Origin: an uncultured Parabacteroides sp. | GTDB taxonomy: Bacteria; Bacteroidota; Bacteroidia; Bacteroidales; Tannerellaceae | Direction of reading: 5' to 3' | NCBI RefSeq assembly: GCF_947855115.1 | Contig: NZ_CANTZW010000001.1 | Coordinates: 349,994-413,993 of the forward strand | DNA length: 64,000 bases | Shown: positions 61,023-64,000 of the stretch, piece after piece | Layout of the letters: each line of letters starts with the position of its first letter | Position numbering within the stretch: position 1 is the first letter of the stretch | Made by a program: the position numbers and the translations under genes | Notes under the pieces: generated by a model | What the model was told of the DNA's origin: nothing | The model's input: only the letters and a program-made list of their open reading frames with translations | Database searches by the model: none

Positions 61023-64000
61023 TCATAATACGACTTTAATACCACCACCGAACGTGCGGTTTGTCGGAGCCGCGCCAAATTCACCAATCTCAGACAAGAT
61101 GTCATTACCGTAGTTGGTTCCTTCCGGATCTACGTAATTATTCTTCTTCGGAGTCCACATAAACAGGTTACGCCCGATCAAGCTAACTTGAACCATCGAG
61201 AACGGAGTTTGTTTCAACCAAGCCTTCGGCAAAGAATAAGAAAGTGTGATCTCCCTTAACTTCAGGTAATCTTTAGGTAGAACCCAATTTCTAAACTGAG
61301 CGTAATTGGAGGCGTTATTATAATAGGTGTTGATAGCGCTGGAACCTCCTCCCCAATGTACGATAGGGATATCATTCTCCACGTATTGGCCATTCACGAC
61401 TTTCACGGAATTAGGAACCACGAACGGCTCACGATTATTAAACACGGTATAAGTAGAGTTTCCCGCAAATGTCAGCAATTGAGAGGTATATGAATAGAAT
61501 TCACCTCCATTACGCCAGTCTAGCACCGCAGATAAAGTAATGCCTTTCCATGTAAGATGTGTATTAAAACCCATCAAGAAATTAGGGGTAGATGTTCCTA
61601 CGATCTCTTTTTTGCTCGCGTCGATCGTCGGCATACCGTTATTATCAACGATCACCTTTCCGTCCTCGGTCGTAGCTAAAGCCGGGACTTTAAAAACACC
61701 CAGAGGCTGACCCACTTCTGCCACATAGCTCACTTGATAAGAACTATTCAATGTATATTCCGTGACATCATCCCACAATTCCTTCACCTCACTCCAGTTC
61801 TTACTGAAAGTAAAGCCTAGCCCCCACTCGAAGTCTTTCGTGCGGACAGGAATACCGTTCACAGCCAACTCGACACCTTGATTCGCTATCTTACCCACGT
61901 TGCGGGTCATAGACGTATAGCGAGACTCCGGAGCCAAGCTTGCGGATATGATCTGGTCTTTCGTGTTTTTATTATAATAAGCGGCATCAATATCCAAACG
62001 ATTGTTAAACAAATGCGTTGTCAAACCGAACTCCCATTCTGTCGTGATCTCCGGGCGAAGATCTGTACTAGGTAAACGGTTATACTCTGTCAAACCCAAC
62101 GTATTATTAATAGGCAAATATAAATCTCCGAATCCTAGGCTGATTTGTGTCGGCGTAAAATAGCTGCTGGTACGGTAAATCGGGGCATCGTTACCGGTCT
62201 GTCCCCAAGCGGCACGTACCTTCAAGAAATTCAGGTAATCAGATTTCAAGTCCTCGAACATATCCGTAAGAATCAAAGAGGTATTCACGCCACCATAGAA
62301 AAAGCTATTATTCCCTTGAGGCAGAGTAGAAGACCAGTCATTACGAACAGATGCGTTTACGAACCAGAAATTTTTATATCCAAACTCACCTTGAGCGAAC
62401 AAACCTATCAAGCGGCGTCTGTCAGAGTAAGTCGTAGTCATAGGCTTATCAACACCATTCGCCAAGTTAAACCATCCCGGTTGCTCCAAGCCATATAGAT
62501 AAGATTTCAAATAAGAACTCGTCTGCTGGTTCAGGTTCCATCCCAGCATACCACTCAAAGCGATGTCCTCACCGATCTTGTAATCTGCGTTCAAGAAAGC
62601 GGTAGCGTCGATCTGTTCTGCCTTGTCACGACGTTCCGTATAAGTACCGGGTTGCTGCTTCTTTCCTCCCAGCTCACTCCAAGAACCCGAGGCAAAAGTC
62701 ACTTTCTCATTCCATCTTTTCTGGGTAGCGTTCGTAAAGTCACCACCTAAACGTCCTACGGCCTTCAAGCCCTTCATGATCTCGAAAGCAAGCTCGATCT
62801 TACCGTAAACACGATCATCTTGATATTTATTGCGGTTATGGTCTAACACCCAATATGGATTTTCCGCGTAAGCGGTATAGAAGTTGTCTGTATTAAAATA
62901 GGGATTTGTATAATCTTTCATCGAGCTAATGTCTACATCCACGGCATGTTGTAAAATCTCAGAAAACATCGTCGCACCATCATCTCCCTGACCGGCGGCG
63001 GCTTGCGTTATGTCTTTACGGACATAATTTAAGTTCAACTCCGCAGAGAAGCGTTTATATTTCATGTTTCCTCTTAACGAGATCGTATTACGAGCGTATG
63101 AATCCGCATCACCCGGCAATACACCATCAGACTTTACGTTACCATAAGAAGCGACAAAACCCAGTTTATCGTTACCCATACGAATCGAGACATTATTGTT
63201 CGTCTCAAAGCCGGTCTCATAAAAATTACGAAGATTGTTTTTCACATAAGAGAAAGGCTTAGAAAGCGGGGTTAATAAGCCTTCCGAACCGTCCGAGTAA
63301 GCTCCCCAGATATGTTCGCGCCCGTCCAAGACCGGTCCCCAAGAGCCATTCTCCATAGGTCCGAAAGATCCCCAACCTTGTCCGAAACGATCTTGCGTCT
63401 GAGGGACACGTAATACGTTAGATCCCATAAAAGAACCATCGTATGTAATAGAAAGTCTCTCTGCCCCGGCCCGTTTCGTTGTCACCATAATAACACCATT
63501 GGCAGCCCGGCTACCGTAAAGAGCGGTAGCGGAAGCACCCTTCAAGACCGTCACGGACTCAACATCCTCCGGGTTTATGTCATTAGCTTGGTTTCCAAAG
63601 TCTACAGAGTTAGAAAAAGAATCCTCACCCTGGAAATCATTCATAATAGGCACACCATCCACGACGTACAATGGTTGGTTGGCGCTAAAAGAACTGATAC
63701 CGCGTACAATTACTTTCTGTGAAGAACCTGTAGCTCCACCGCTGGTAATATTCAAGCCTGCGACCTTACCGGTTAAGCCTGCCATCATTGATCCGGACTT
63801 AGCCGCATTCAAATCTTCACTTTTTACAGTAGAGGCTGCATACCCCAAAGCCTTTTCCTGCTTTTTCATACCGATCGCAGTTACTACCACCTCCTCAAGA
63901 TTCTGAGTTCCTGATTGAAGAACTACTCGTAAGACATCTTGTACCGGAACTTCACGGGCAATCATACCCACATAAGAGATAACCAGAGTCTTCGCGGAAC
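61023..64000 (-). CDS. susC: SusC/RagA-family TonB-dependent transporter (pair 3), 5' end outside the window
   Basis: Partial: at least 992 codons. The frame is open to base 64000, where it reads SAKTLVISYVGM, the end of the CarboxypepD_reg-like domain; the signal peptide and leader are missing. TonB box region NLEEVVVTAIG, plug with PLYVVDGVPIMND and VESVTVLKGASATALYGSRAANGVIMVTTK, and a barrel ending GGGIKVVL. Whether it shares the conserved leader of the other two susC genes cannot be seen. Confidence 0.95.
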   Translation of the reverse strand, partial: SAKTLVISYVGMIAREVPVQDVLRVVLQSGTQNLEEVVVTAIGMKKQEKALGYAASTVKSEDLNAAKSGSMMAGLTGKVAGLNITSGGATGSSQKVIVRGISSFSANQPLYVVDGVPIMNDFQGEDSFSNSVDFGNQANDINPEDVESVTVLKGASATALYGSRAANGVIMVTTKRAGAERLSITYDGSFMGSNVLRVPQTQDRFGQGWGSFGPMENGSWGPVLDGREHIWGAYSDGSEGLLTPLSKPFSYVKNNLRNFYETGFETNNNVSIRMGNDKLGFVASYGNVKSDGVLPGDADSYARNTISLRGNMKYKRFSAELNLNYVRKDITQAAAGQGDDGATMFSEILQHAVDVDISSMKDYTNPYFNTDNFYTAYAENPYWVLDHNRNKYQDDRVYGKIELAFEIMKGLKAVGRLGGDFTNATQKRWNEKVTFASGSWSELGGKKQQPGTYTERRDKAEQIDATAFLNADYKIGEDIALSGMLGWNLNQQTSSYLKSYLYGLEQPGWFNLANGVDKPMTTTYSDRRRLIGLFAQGEFGYKNFWFVNASVRNDWSSTLPQGNNSFFYGGVNTSLILTDMFEDLKSDYLNFLKVRAAWGQTGNDAPIYRTSSYFTPTQISLGFGDLYLPINNTLGLTEYNRLPSTDLRPEITTEWEFGLTTHLFNNRLDIDAAYYNKNTKDQIISASLAPESRYTSMTRNVGKIANQGVELAVNGIPVRTKDFEWGLGFTFSKNWSEVKELWDDVTEYTLNSSYQVSYVAEVGQPLGVFKVPALATTEDGKVIVDNNGMPTIDASKKEIVGTSTPNFLMGFNTHLTWKGITLSAVLDWRNGGEFYSYTSQLLTFAGNSTYTVFNNREPFVVPNSVKVVNGQYVENDIPIVHWGGGSSAINTYYNNASNYAQFRNWVLPKDYLKLREITLSYSLPKAWLKQTPFSMVQVSLIGRNLFMWTPKKNNYVDPEGTNYGNDILSEIGEFGAAPTNRTFGGGIKVVL

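Overview
The window reads as chromosome of a Bacteroidales gut anaerobe, most like Parabacteroides (inferred from content, not from a database search). Seen directly: three SusC/SusD outer-membrane pairs, GH97, a Bacteroidota-type YidC, a seven-gene RseC-Rnf cluster, and promoters of the Bacteroidota type (TAnnTTTG at -7, TTG or TTTG at -33). Codon use is even and most of the window is housekeeping.

Layout. 1-700: edge fragment and a small DUF4160/DUF2442 pair. 745-7000 (minus): serS, an NlpC/P60 lipoprotein, and a TonB-receptor-like barrel with a LytS-type kinase and LytTR regulator. 7.1-10.9 kb: divergent GH97 glycosidase and double SGNH esterase. 10.9-18.8 kb: pncC, tsaD, a TamB-family giant protein, a dihydrouridine synthase and lipB. 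19-26.6 kb: acyl-CoA synthetase, lone ECF sigma factor, NfeD-type protease, AlbA_2 protein, cation/proton antiporter, kdsB. 26.8-30.3 kb (minus): yidC and pyrG. 31-39.3 kb (plus): DUF3078 barrel, then RseC-RnfBCDGEA and galE. 39.4-47 kb (minus): hybrid histidine kinase, DUF1015-serA-serC and rarA. 47.4-64 kb: accessory surface region with three SusC/SusD pairs, a tyrosine recombinase and a small lipoprotein.

How the genes work together. The Rnf complex couples ferredoxin oxidation to NAD reduction and ion pumping. serC and serA supply serine, and YidC, TamB and KdsB build the envelope. The right-hand region makes surface import machines with no visible glycosidases.

Two structures stand out. 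(1) The divergent susC genes at 48959-52126 and 52710-55898 share an inverted repeat of about 230 bp spanning leader, signal peptide and first codons. It brackets a 410-bp spacer with a good promoter facing only one gene, and a tyrosine recombinase lies about 2 kb beyond one pair: a candidate phase-variable inversion. (2) Several intergenic spaces hold short tandem arrays of 22-23 bp period whose units contain inverted half-sites. Sequences differ between arrays, but in two of them the half-sites fall at the same unit positions. I do not recognise this family.

No tRNA, rRNA, CRISPR array or insertion sequence was seen.
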